DNA of 64,000 nucleotides from positions 62,001 through 126,000 of the forward strand of contig DYGX01000009.1 of the NCBI GenBank assembly GCA_020724465.1, read 5' to 3'. The DNA comes from Thermoflexus sp. Lineage in GTDB: Bacteria; Chloroflexota; Anaerolineae; Aggregatilineales; Aggregatilineaceae. The notes under the pieces were generated by a model. That model had not been told where the DNA came from, ran no database searches, and was given only the letters and a program-made list of their open reading frames with translations. Position 1 is the first letter of the stretch, and the number at the start of each line of letters is the position of its first letter. Shown piece by piece: positions 54,208-63,132 of the stretch. Both the position numbers and the translations under genes were made by a program.

Positions 54208-55335
54208 ATGTCTCCATGGACCTACATCGAAGTCGATCTGGGCGCCATCGCCCACAATGCACGAACGATCAAGGCGCACATCGGGCCGGGGGTGCGGCTG
54301 CTGGCAGTCGTCAAGGCGAACGCCTATGGGCACGGCGCAGTCGAAGTGGCGGGCGCCGCGCTCCGTCACGGGGCAAGCGGGCTGGCCGTCGCGCGTGCCC
54401 CCGAGGGCCTCGCCCTGCGCGACGCCGGGATCACCGCGCCAATCCTGGTCATGAACTACACCCCCGCCCCGGAGCTGGAAGCGGCTGTCACGCACGATCT
54501 CACGCTCACCCTCAACGACCTGGAAACAGCCGAAGCCCTGTCCGCGCTGGCGGTCCGGCTGGGCCGCGCGGTGCCGGTGCACGTCAAGATCGATACCGGG
54601 ATGGGGCGCTTCGGCCTGCTGCCGGACGAAGTGATCCCCTTCGTGCAGCAGGTCGCCGGGCTGCCGGGGATCGCGGTTGAGGGGCTGTACACGCATTTCG
54701 CCGCCGCCGACCTGGCCGATAAGGAATACACGCGACACCAGTTCGCGATCTTTCAGCAGATCCGCGCCCGGCTGGCTGCCAACGGGCTGCGACCTGCCGT
54801 GTGCCATGTCGCCAACAGCGCGGCCACGCTCGACCTGCCGGAGATGCATCTCGACGCCGTGCGGGTGGGCATCGCGCTCTACGGGCTGCGCCCGTCGAGC
54901 GAAGTGGAGCCGGCGGTGCCCCTGCGCCCGGCGCTGGCGCTGAAAAGCCGCGTGGCGCGAGTGCGCACGCTGCCGGCCGGGTCGAGCATCAGCTACGGGC
55001 GGACGTACATCACACCCCGCGCCATGCCCGTCGCCCTGGTCCCGGTCGGCTACGGCGACGGCTACCACCGCCTGCTCTCCAACCGCGGGGCAGTGCTGAT
55101 CAACGGACGTCGCGCGCCGATCGTCGGCCGGGTGTGCATGGATCAGTTCGTGGTGGACGTCTCGCGGGTTGGGCCGGTCGCCCTGGAGAGCGAGGTCGTG
55201 CTGATCGGCTGCCAGAGCGGCGCGTGCATCTCCGCCGAAGAGGTCGCCACCTGGGCGGAAACCATCAACTACGAGGTCACAACCGGGCTGCTGCCGCGTA
55301 TTCCTCGAATCTATCTACCTGACGAGGCAACCTAG
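54208..55335 (+). CDS. alr: Alanine racemase
   Basis: A 375-residue fold-type III PLP enzyme interconverting L- and D-alanine for peptidoglycan. PLP lysine Lys36 lies in AVVKANAYGHG, and the second catalytic base Tyr263 in SISYGRTY. HVKIDTGMGRFG, EGLYTHFAAAD and GRVCMDQFVVDVS are conserved blocks. Length is normal. Only weak AAGG precedes the ATG. It is monocistronic as far as the window shows. Confidence 0.94.
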   Translation: MSPWTYIEVDLGAIAHNARTIKAHIGPGVRLLAVVKANAYGHGAVEVAGAALRHGASGLAVARAPEGLALRDAGITAPILVMNYTPAPELEAAVTHDLTLTLNDLETAEALSALAVRLGRAVPVHVKIDTGMGRFGLLPDEVIPFVQQVAGLPGIAVEGLYTHFAAADLADKEYTRHQFAIFQQIRARLAANGLRPAVCHVANSAATLDLPEMHLDAVRVGIALYGLRPSSEVEPAVPLRPALALKSRVARVRTLPAGSSISYGRTYITPRAMPVALVPVGYGDGYHRLLSNRGAVLINGRRAPIVGRVCMDQFVVDVSRVGPVALESEVVLIGCQSGACISAEEVATWAETINYEVTTGLLPRIPRIYLPDEAT

Positions 55336-55460
55336 ACTCAAGCCGAGATCAAACGCAGGAGATTAGGCAGCGGGCGCAGCAAGCTACGCCCCTACGGGGG
55401 TCCGGTGACGGGGGCCGAACGGCACGGGGGAATGCCCGCGCCAACCTCTCGGCCCGTGTC

Positions 55461-55580
55461 CCCCTCATCCCCCCGGCCCCTTTTCCCGCGCGCGCGGGGA
55501 GAAGGGGCGAGCGCGCGACGATTCGAGGCCCCTCTCCCCGCGACGCAGTCGCAAGAGGGAGAGGGGTTTGGGGTGAGGGG
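55461..55580. repeat. Palindromic GC-rich intergenic repeat
   Basis: A 120-bp element with inverted ends (CCCCTCATCCCC at left, GGGGTGAGGGG at right) and internal inverted arms (CCCCTTTTCCCGCGC / GCGCGGGGAGAAGGGG and CCTCTCCCCGCGA / AGAGGGAGAGG). This is the pattern of REP/MITE-like repeats that recur in intergenic DNA of several phyla. It lies between convergent genes, so it may also end transcription. Confidence 0.65.
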
Positions 55581-55587
55581 CGAAAGG

Positions 55588-57483
55588 TCAGGCGTCAGGC
55601 GCAGGCTCCCCGGTGGCGCGCGTCTCCCGAAGCTGGTCGAAGGCCAGCCCGCTGCTGCCCTCGCCGCGCCCGGTGTGCTTGCTGATGCCCAGCCAGACAA
55701 ACGCCCGCCCGCCGTTCCAGCGCGTGCGCTTGTACACCTGCTGGACCACCACGCCCGCGCGCGGGACCTCTTCCTCGTGCAGGAAGTACGCCGTCTTGGG
55801 CGCGCGATCCAGCCCGACGCGTAGCAGCGTCGTCCGCGGGCGGACCTTGACCGGCAGCCGCGGATCGCCTTCGAGGATACGCGGCATGGCGGCCCGCTGG
55901 AGCTGGATCTCGCGGTTGTCGCCTTCCAGATGCACCGGGACGAACGGGATCCACTCTTCCGGCACCGTGTTCATCACCTCGTAGCGGATCGGAGCAGCCG
56001 GTTCGGGCGGGGGCGGTGGGGGCGTGGTTGCCAGCTCGTCGGCCAGGCGCGCGGCGTAGAAGCGGTAGGTTTCGAGCGCCGCTTCCGGGCCAGACTTGCC
56101 CCAGCCGGTCGGCAGAGGGATCACGCGCTCGATGCCCCACACCATGTTCGCCATCTCGTCGCGGATCAGCACAACTTCTTCCAGCGGGCTGCTCTCCAGC
56201 ACTTTGGGCGCAGTGGACAGCAACAAAAGGCTGGTGTCCGCCTGCTCGCCGGACTGCCCCTGTACATTGAGCGTGAACATGCTCCACCGCTGCCAGGCGT
56301 CGTCCGGACCGCGCCCCGCCGGCTCGATCCAGGTGCGCTCGTTGAACACATTGGTCACAGCCATCCCGCGCACCTGCGCAATCGACCCCGCCGGAAGCTG
56401 GTACGGCAGCAGGAACCAGTCGTTGGCATACACCAGCCCAAACTCGATCAGCAGCAGCTTGGCGATGTCGGTCGTATCCGGCTTGACGTCCCCAAAGTTG
56501 GTGCGGTTGTCCTCGAAGGCCCACCAGCGCGTGTTGGGCATGCCATCGAACGTGATTTGGGTGGGGATGAATGTCTTGGTGTCCGGCTTTTGCGGGTCGG
56601 GCGTTTCGGGCGGTAGCTCGGCGTCCAGGCCGGGCGACTGCGCGTCGACGTCGAAGTTGTACCAGTCTAGATGGCCGTGATAGTACTCCTCGGCGGCCAA
56701 AACCTTCTCGCCCGACCCTTGCGGCGCGGAGACCTTGAACTGATATTCGAGCCGGTCGGGCAGCCAGGCATCGGCGTCCTCGACCGGCGGCTGGTAGACG
56801 AGGCGCTCGAACCACGCCACGAAGCGCGCCGCCAGGTCATCCAGCGCGGGCTTGTCTCCATCCGCGATCCCGGTCACGCCGTCGTAGGCGCGATTGGCCG
56901 GGTTCGCCTTGAGATGCAGGTACAGCTTGCCGCCGTCCATGCGCCGCCCGGCAACTGCCGCGAAGACACTCCACGATTCGGGGTGCGCCGCGATCGCGGC
57001 GTCGGCGCGCTGAGTCGGGTCCGGTTCATCAATCGGGTAGGCGTCGATGAACGCCTGCGCATAGCCGCCGAGCGCGCCCAACAGCTTGAGCCACTGCCGC
57101 CCCATCAGCAGGCGCAGATCCAGCGACGCCGGGCGCCCGCCGCTGGAGAACGCGATCGGACGCCGCTCGACTTTCGTTTCCAGCGGCACCCCGTCCTCGA
57201 ACGGCTCGGCGGCGTGCCCGTCGGGCCGGTATTCCTGCAGGCGCGTGGTCGCCAGGTGAACGCGCGCCAACACCGGCGATCCGGCGTCATCGCCCTGGAA
57301 CTCGCCCATCTGCCACTGGCGGGTGAGCATCCACAGCGCGTCGCGGATCTCGGCTTTCAGGGCGCGGTCAAAATTCAGCGTGCGCGGGCGGCCTTCCAGC
57401 CGGTTCCAGATCGTGATCGCCGGGACCGTGCGCGCGGCCAGTTCGTGCTGGATGTTCTGGATGATGAACTGCTGCTCAGACAT
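55588..57483 (-). CDS. Uncharacterized 631-residue protein, third gene of the giant-protein cluster
   Basis: A soluble 631-residue protein without signal peptide. The N-terminal block ALWMLTRQWQMGEFQGDDAGSP is a distinctive conserved-looking motif; the rest has Trp/Tyr-rich stretches (GHLDWYNFDVDAQ, NTRWWAFEDNRTNFGDV, IEFGLVYANDWFLLPYQLP) and a proline run (PPPPPPEPAAP) near residue 505. It starts inside the stop codon of the 1876-residue gene (1-bp overlap), so both belong to one operon. I do not know its function. The ATG at 57483 is followed directly by the conserved-looking start MSEQQFIIQN. Confidence 0.75.
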   Translation of the reverse strand: MSEQQFIIQNIQHELAARTVPAITIWNRLEGRPRTLNFDRALKAEIRDALWMLTRQWQMGEFQGDDAGSPVLARVHLATTRLQEYRPDGHAAEPFEDGVPLETKVERRPIAFSSGGRPASLDLRLLMGRQWLKLLGALGGYAQAFIDAYPIDEPDPTQRADAAIAAHPESWSVFAAVAGRRMDGGKLYLHLKANPANRAYDGVTGIADGDKPALDDLAARFVAWFERLVYQPPVEDADAWLPDRLEYQFKVSAPQGSGEKVLAAEEYYHGHLDWYNFDVDAQSPGLDAELPPETPDPQKPDTKTFIPTQITFDGMPNTRWWAFEDNRTNFGDVKPDTTDIAKLLLIEFGLVYANDWFLLPYQLPAGSIAQVRGMAVTNVFNERTWIEPAGRGPDDAWQRWSMFTLNVQGQSGEQADTSLLLLSTAPKVLESSPLEEVVLIRDEMANMVWGIERVIPLPTGWGKSGPEAALETYRFYAARLADELATTPPPPPPEPAAPIRYEVMNTVPEEWIPFVPVHLEGDNREIQLQRAAMPRILEGDPRLPVKVRPRTTLLRVGLDRAPKTAYFLHEEEVPRAGVVVQQVYKRTRWNGGRAFVWLGISKHTGRGEGSSGLAFDQLRETRATGEPAPDA

Positions 57484-60400
57484 CAGTCGTCTCCTGCAAG
57501 CACCGCGAAGACCCGGTTGTTGGCGGCCAGGCTGGCCGAGATGGATAGCCCGTAGAGCGTGACGGCCATCACCGTCGCGGGCAGGAAGCGCGCGAAGGCG
57601 GTCTTGTCCACCTGCGCCGGTTCGACCGCCCGCTTGCGCGCCAGGGCCAGCGTTTCGTGCAGCGCGTCGACCAGGTCCTGCCACTGCCAGCTACCCACGA
57701 ACTGCGGCGGCGTGACCAGCAACATCGCCTGCGGCGGCTCCGCGTTGGGCCGGTCGTAATGGAAGGTCAGGCCGGTGGTTTCCTCTGTGCCGGGGATCAC
57801 CTCGGTCCACTCGTCCACCAGCAGCCCGCACTGCGGCGCGCCGCGGTCGAACGGCGCGGCGTAGTGGGCCGTGTACAGCAGGCGGTCGCCATCCAGCGCG
57901 TAGTCGTCGGGGAACTCCAGCGCCAGCCAGCGGTCGCCGTCCTGGTAGGGGAACTGCGCCGGCGTGAGCTGGGGCGAGGCGCTGCCGAAGCCCTCGGCCA
58001 GCATCAACACCCGCTCCCAGTGGCGCAGCTTGTCGCGGACCCGCGCCGCGCCGTAGAGCCAGTCATCCACCGGGAAGTCGACGTTCAGCGTGCCGGTCAG
58101 GTGATCGAGCAGCGCGCCGCTGGCGTTGAACGCCTTTTCCCACTCGGCGCCCTGATCCGCGCCAAGGGTGAACTCCGGGATCATGAGGAAATCCGGGCCG
58201 AACAGAGCCTTTGCCTCCGCCTGGAGCGCCCCGACCTTCTCGGACGCGCCGGCTGCGGCGTCGTGCGCGTCAAGCTGCGCCTGCGCTTCGGCCAGCCGCG
58301 CGTCGAGGTCCGCACCCAGGCCCGCGGCCAGCCCCAGCAGGTCGCCCGCGAAGAGGATGATCTCGTCCTCGGTCGCCGTGATGGGGAACGCGTCGAGATC
58401 AAAATCGCTGACGGGCAGCAGCGCCTGTACGCTCACCACCAGAGCGGCCAGCGGCTGTGTGTCGCTCAGCAGTGCCTCGAACTGGGCCAGCCGCCCCACG
58501 AAGGCCGCGCGCTTGGTGTCCAGCAGCGCGCGCATGTCCGCCGGGGTGTCGGGGAGCGGGTTCTCCGGCTGGGCGGCGACCCACCGCTCGGCCTCGATCA
58601 GCCGGTCGAAAAGCTCGGCGGGCGGCGTGGTTCCCGGCAGGGCGTCGTAAGCGGCGATGGCTGCGTCGAACGCGTCCCGCCGTTCCGACCAGCGCGCGAC
58701 CAGCGCCCCGATCGCGTCCAGCAGCCGCCGGTAGATCGCGGCGCGGCGCTGGACGATGAAGCCCCAACCGGTCTGCGGGATGGCGCTGCGGCTGGCGCGC
58801 TCCAGCAGGGCGATCATTTGGCCGGCGGTGGTATCGATCCCGCTCAGGATCGCGCCCCGGTTGGTGTCCGGATCGGCCAGCAGCGGCTCCAGCCCCGCCT
58901 GGAACGCGGCCAGATCGCCGCGCAGCGCCGTAACCGTGGCGTGGGCGGTGGCGACCCGCCCGCGATCCAGCGTGACGGTTTCGTCCTGCGCGGGCTGCGC
59001 CTCGACGGGCAGCATCACGTCGCTGGCGCGCAGCGGACGCGATGTCAACGCCAGCTTGCGCAGGCTGGCAACCAGCGGCATCAGCTCAAAGAAAGAGAAG
59101 GTCCCCAGGTTGGCAGATTTGCGCGTGTAGTCGATGCGGATCGCGGCGTCGGCGCGCGGGTTCTGCGTCTGGATCACGTGACGCATCACGCGGTCGTCCA
59201 GCTCGGCCATCGCCGGCTCTGTCTCATGGCTCAGCAAATAGAGCAGGTCGATGGGTTGCAGGCCGAGGTCCTGCTGGGTGACGACGATTTCCGTCTCGGC
59301 AGCGGTCACCGGGTCGGTGAGTGTCGCGATACAGAAGACCGCCGCCGGGTCGGGCAGGACGCCCGCCAGCCAGTCGTTGAGGGCCGGCTCCGCCTGGCTG
59401 CGCGGTGTCACCGCCATACCGGGAACCGGGCTGGTGGCCGGGTTCACGCCGCTGCGCAAGTGAATCCCGACGCGATGCGTCAGGGTGATGCCGCTGCGCG
59501 GCGTCTGGACCACATCCGGGATCGGCGGGTAGTTGCCCTTGCTGTAGGTGTCGAGCGTGCCCGCCGCCCGGTCATAGTTCCCCTGCGCGGCGTGATGAAC
59601 CGCCTCGGCGATCGCCACGTCGGCCACGGCGTCGTGCGTGTCGAGCATGCGCTCCACCTCGGCGTTGATCGCGTTGGCCTCGGCGACGGTCGCGGGCGGC
59701 AGCGGTTTGCCAAAGGGATAGGTCTTGTTCCCGGTGGCGCGGATGTGCTCAACCAGCTTCAGGCCGTCCACCACATTGCGCGCCTCGATCGCCTCGATGC
59801 TCGCGTCATCCGGCGGCAAAGTCGATTTCAGATGCCCGGCCGTCAGCGGAAACTGCTTGCGCAGGTCGTAGATGAACTTGTCCACTTCGGCCATGTTGTG
59901 CCGGTCGTGCAGCCCGCGCTCAAGCTGGTAGCCCAGCAGCGCGCCCAGGCTCTGCCCGGCGCGGATGCCCTCGATGGCGCTGATGGCGCGGCGCACGCGA
60001 TCCGACGACAGGTTAACGGCCAGCGAGTCCGGGGTCGACGGCGCCGCGTTGGACAGGTAGCCGTTGCGCAGGATCGCGGCGGTCACGGCGTGGTTGAGCG
60101 ACGGCGCGTGGATGTAGCCCCCGTTGGTCGGGTCGCGCATCAGCGGCGGCGCAGCCGGATCGGTGTTGAAAACGGCGTCCAGCTCCGGTTCGAGCATGAC
60201 CGGCGTCAGAGCCTTGCCTTCGGGCCGCAGATTCTCCACCCAGCCATACGCGCCAACGTACAGCCCGCGCCGGACGGTCTCTTCATCGCCCTCGCGCGGC
60301 GGCTGGTAGCGCATCAGCATCAACTGGTAATTCAGCAAGCCCAACTCCCAGGCGTCCAGCCGGTACGAGACGGTGTCGATGTGCTCGGCGAACAGGCGCT

Positions 60401-63113
60401 CCAGGCGCGCAGTCGGCACATCGCGCAGCCGCTCCAGCGCCTCGACCTGCTCGCGCAGGTCGGCGGTGGCGACGGCCTGCGTCCCGCTCGTCTGTGGCAG
60501 GATGCGGGCGATATGATCGGCCACCAGCACGTTGTCGCTGCCGGTGATCTGCGGGCTGGTGGTGAAGAGGTGCGTGAAGCGGCTCTCGCTGACCTGGGCC
60601 TGCTCCTGCACGTGGATGAACTTCGGCTCGTGGCGCACAGCCTGAACCTGCGGCGCGGTCAGCACTCCGGCCAGCTCGTGCAGGCGGATGCTGGTGATCC
60701 AGTACGACTGCATCAGCGCGTAGCGCGCCAGGATGTAGAACAGCGCGGCGGGGATTTTATTGTCGATGAAGCCTTCCTGGCGCCGCAGCGTTTCGAGCGA
60801 CGCGCGCGTTGCGTCCACCAGCCACTGCACGTAATTGCGCCCGTCTGGGGTGTAGGGGCGGATCGGGTCCGTCTCAGACAGCGGCACATCGTCGATGACC
60901 GGCCCCTGCATCAGGTGCTGGTTGGAAAGGAACAGCCGCTCCAGAATGTCCGGCGCGATATCGCGCGTGTAGCCGAACTCCGCCAGCAGGTTCATCCCGC
61001 TCTGGACATACGCGCCGGCGATCAGCGCCGCCAGGAAGCTGCCCCCCGCGCCGTAGAGATTCGTCAGGTTGTAGAGATGGTCGATGCTCTCGGCATAACG
61101 CTGGTGGTATTCGACCGAGGCCGGGTGCAGCCCCAGGATATCGAGCAGCGTCTGGTGCGGGTCGGCCTGCGCGTTGGACGGGTCCGCGACGCGCGCCACG
61201 GTCTGCGCCATCTCGGACCAGTGCTGGTCCATGCGAAGCAGCACGGCGTAGAGCCGGGTCAGGTACGTCCCGCCCGCCACCACGCCGTGTGTGGACAGCA
61301 CCCCGCCGGCGTCCGTGCCGCGCCCGCGCAGCCAGCGCATCCGCGAGAAAACGCTCGTCGGCAGCACGCCGTACGGCTGTGCGCCGATGCGCAGCGCGGG
61401 CAGCGCGCCCCGCCCGCTGACAAAGTTGATGAAGAACGTGCGCGTGAAGCGGATGTCGTCCGGCGAGAAGAGCGGGGCCATCATCGTGTCCATCATGTAG
61501 CCCAGCGTGCCGTTCCACAGCGCGGTGTTCATGGCGCGCGCCTCAAGCTGGTCGGTCCCGCCGCTGCCCCGGATCCTCTGGATCACTGCCGGGTCGAGGC
61601 CCAGATAGTCGGCCAGCCACTGCCCGTCGCGCCGCAGCATCGGGTCCGCTTCCGGCGTGTAATGCACGTCGGACTTCAGGTATTGCTCGAAGGTGGCGTC
61701 GGCGTCTTCGGCGTAACTGAAGCCCGCACCGGCCTGCTCGGTGTTGTTGGTCGGCGTGCCCTGGGGCAGCAGGCTGATCCCGGTGCGGCTGTAGTGGTGA
61801 TGCTCGAAGAGCGTCTCGACCAGTTCCTTGCCGCCCTGCTCGTCGGCGCTCAGGCGCACGCCGAGCACCAGCAGCCGGTCAAAACCGCGCCGCGCCTGGT
61901 CGATGGTCAGATTGACGCGGAAACCCATGCCCACCTGAACCGCGCGATCGAAATCGACCATCCATTTCAGATCGTCCGGGATGATCAGGTCGCCCTTCTC
62001 GTCCGGGCGAAGCTGCTCGCTGTCCGGCGCGGACGGATCCGGCCCGACGATCAGCGGCGAGGGGATCGGGTTGCCGACCACCGTGAATGCGACGCTCTCA
62101 CCGATGTAGCCGATCAGCACCAGGCGGTCGGGTAAAACATGCACCTTGGGCGCCTGCGACCAGGAATTCTCCTTGCTAGGGACATTCTCCGGCGTGGGGA
62201 AGTCGAGGAACGCGACCGTCACCGCGACGTCGCTTTTGCTCAGCGGGGGCGCGGGCGCGGCGCTCAGGTTGGTGGGCACAAAGCGCGTCGCCAGCGCCTC
62301 GGCCCGCTCCGCACCGACCGCGCTTTCCAGCGCCTGCCGCGCTGCGTCGAGCGCGCTCGCGTCGCCATCCGCCAGCCAGACTGCCTTCCAGTAGGCAGCA
62401 GCGGCGGTTTTGTCGGCAGCGGTGAGCGTCTCCTCGCTGGCGATCACCAGAATGATGTCGGTCGGGTCGGCCTTGACCGGCTGCTCGGCGGCGTTTTCGG
62501 GCAGATAGGCGCGCGCGATCCACGCCCCGCGCCCGGCACCGTGGCTGGCGACCAGGCCGCGCCAGGCGCTGCGCTCCAGGTCTTCGTCGCCGCCCGCGGC
62601 CCACATCTCCGCCCAGAATAACTGCGCGCTATGGATCTCGGCTTCGGACAGCACCGGCTCGAAGCGATCGATAGCGCATTCATCGGGATAGGCCCGCACC
62701 CACAACTGCGGGCGCGGCGCGGGAGTTCCCGGCTGTGTCACCATCTTGAAACGCGTCTCGAGGCGCAGCGGCAGCAGCAGAATCGGGTAAGAGTCTTTGA
62801 GCTGCCCGATCATCTCGCGCGGGTCGGTGAGTGGCTGGAACCGCTCGAAGGTCGCGGCGACCGCATCTGCGATCTCGGCGAGCCCTGCACGCCGGCGTTC
62901 GAGGGTGGCTTCGGCGCGCTCGATGCGCGCGTCCAGCGCCGCCATGCGCTCGCGGTGCTGCCCGTCCTCGGGGTTGAAAACCCGCTCAAACCGCGCCTTC
63001 TCGCGCCGGAGCCTGCGCACCTGCTCCTGGGCCAGATAGGCCGCCTGGGCCGCGCTGTCTCGCTTGGCGCGCGCGTCGGCAAGTTGCTGTCTCAGTTCGT
63101 CAAACTCGCTCAT
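57483..63113 (-). CDS. Uncharacterized giant protein (1876 residues)
   Basis: A single uninterrupted 5.6-kb frame without signal peptide or membrane helices. Residues 1-90 form a charged coiled coil (ELRQQLADARAKRDSAAQAA..., RRLRREKARFERVF). Then come DSYPILLLPLRLETRFK, LWVRAYPDECAIDRFEP and a mid-protein block FINFVSGRGALPALRIGAQPYGVLP (about residue 560-585) that looks like a family signature. The C-terminal third has another helical region (1350-1600) and a globular end with YDRPNAEPPQAMLLVTPP. It follows the upstream gene by 19 bp and the 631-residue gene overlaps it. Function unknown; size and lack of export signals suggest a large cytosolic assembly or a cargo/tail-like structural protein. 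Confidence 0.75.
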   Translation of the reverse strand: MSEFDELRQQLADARAKRDSAAQAAYLAQEQVRRLRREKARFERVFNPEDGQHRERMAALDARIERAEATLERRRAGLAEIADAVAATFERFQPLTDPREMIGQLKDSYPILLLPLRLETRFKMVTQPGTPAPRPQLWVRAYPDECAIDRFEPVLSEAEIHSAQLFWAEMWAAGGDEDLERSAWRGLVASHGAGRGAWIARAYLPENAAEQPVKADPTDIILVIASEETLTAADKTAAAAYWKAVWLADGDASALDAARQALESAVGAERAEALATRFVPTNLSAAPAPPLSKSDVAVTVAFLDFPTPENVPSKENSWSQAPKVHVLPDRLVLIGYIGESVAFTVVGNPIPSPLIVGPDPSAPDSEQLRPDEKGDLIIPDDLKWMVDFDRAVQVGMGFRVNLTIDQARRGFDRLLVLGVRLSADEQGGKELVETLFEHHHYSRTGISLLPQGTPTNNTEQAGAGFSYAEDADATFEQYLKSDVHYTPEADPMLRRDGQWLADYLGLDPAVIQRIRGSGGTDQLEARAMNTALWNGTLGYMMDTMMAPLFSPDDIRFTRTFFINFVSGRGALPALRIGAQPYGVLPTSVFSRMRWLRGRGTDAGGVLSTHGVVAGGTYLTRLYAVLLRMDQHWSEMAQTVARVADPSNAQADPHQTLLDILGLHPASVEYHQRYAESIDHLYNLTNLYGAGGSFLAALIAGAYVQSGMNLLAEFGYTRDIAPDILERLFLSNQHLMQGPVIDDVPLSETDPIRPYTPDGRNYVQWLVDATRASLETLRRQEGFIDNKIPAALFYILARYALMQSYWITSIRLHELAGVLTAPQVQAVRHEPKFIHVQEQAQVSESRFTHLFTTSPQITGSDNVLVADHIARILPQTSGTQAVATADLREQVEALERLRDVPTARLERLFAEHIDTVSYRLDAWELGLLNYQLMLMRYQPPREGDEETVRRGLYVGAYGWVENLRPEGKALTPVMLEPELDAVFNTDPAAPPLMRDPTNGGYIHAPSLNHAVTAAILRNGYLSNAAPSTPDSLAVNLSSDRVRRAISAIEGIRAGQSLGALLGYQLERGLHDRHNMAEVDKFIYDLRKQFPLTAGHLKSTLPPDDASIEAIEARNVVDGLKLVEHIRATGNKTYPFGKPLPPATVAEANAINAEVERMLDTHDAVADVAIAEAVHHAAQGNYDRAAGTLDTYSKGNYPPIPDVVQTPRSGITLTHRVGIHLRSGVNPATSPVPGMAVTPRSQAEPALNDWLAGVLPDPAAVFCIATLTDPVTAAETEIVVTQQDLGLQPIDLLYLLSHETEPAMAELDDRVMRHVIQTQNPRADAAIRIDYTRKSANLGTFSFFELMPLVASLRKLALTSRPLRASDVMLPVEAQPAQDETVTLDRGRVATAHATVTALRGDLAAFQAGLEPLLADPDTNRGAILSGIDTTAGQMIALLERASRSAIPQTGWGFIVQRRAAIYRRLLDAIGALVARWSERRDAFDAAIAAYDALPGTTPPAELFDRLIEAERWVAAQPENPLPDTPADMRALLDTKRAAFVGRLAQFEALLSDTQPLAALVVSVQALLPVSDFDLDAFPITATEDEIILFAGDLLGLAAGLGADLDARLAEAQAQLDAHDAAAGASEKVGALQAEAKALFGPDFLMIPEFTLGADQGAEWEKAFNASGALLDHLTGTLNVDFPVDDWLYGAARVRDKLRHWERVLMLAEGFGSASPQLTPAQFPYQDGDRWLALEFPDDYALDGDRLLYTAHYAAPFDRGAPQCGLLVDEWTEVIPGTEETTGLTFHYDRPNAEPPQAMLLVTPPQFVGSWQWQDLVDALHETLALARKRAVEPAQVDKTAFARFLPATVMAVTLYGLSISASLAANNRVFAVLAGDD

Positions 63114-63132
63114 GGCGTCAAACTCCCTGCGC

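Noticed and set aside
57657-62135. A 1492-codon plus-strand open frame
   Set aside because: It is antisense to the 1876-residue minus-strand gene. Its translation is a low-complexity Arg/Gln/His/Val-rich string, a usual by-product of codon bias in GC-rich genes, and the minus frame has coherent domain-like composition.
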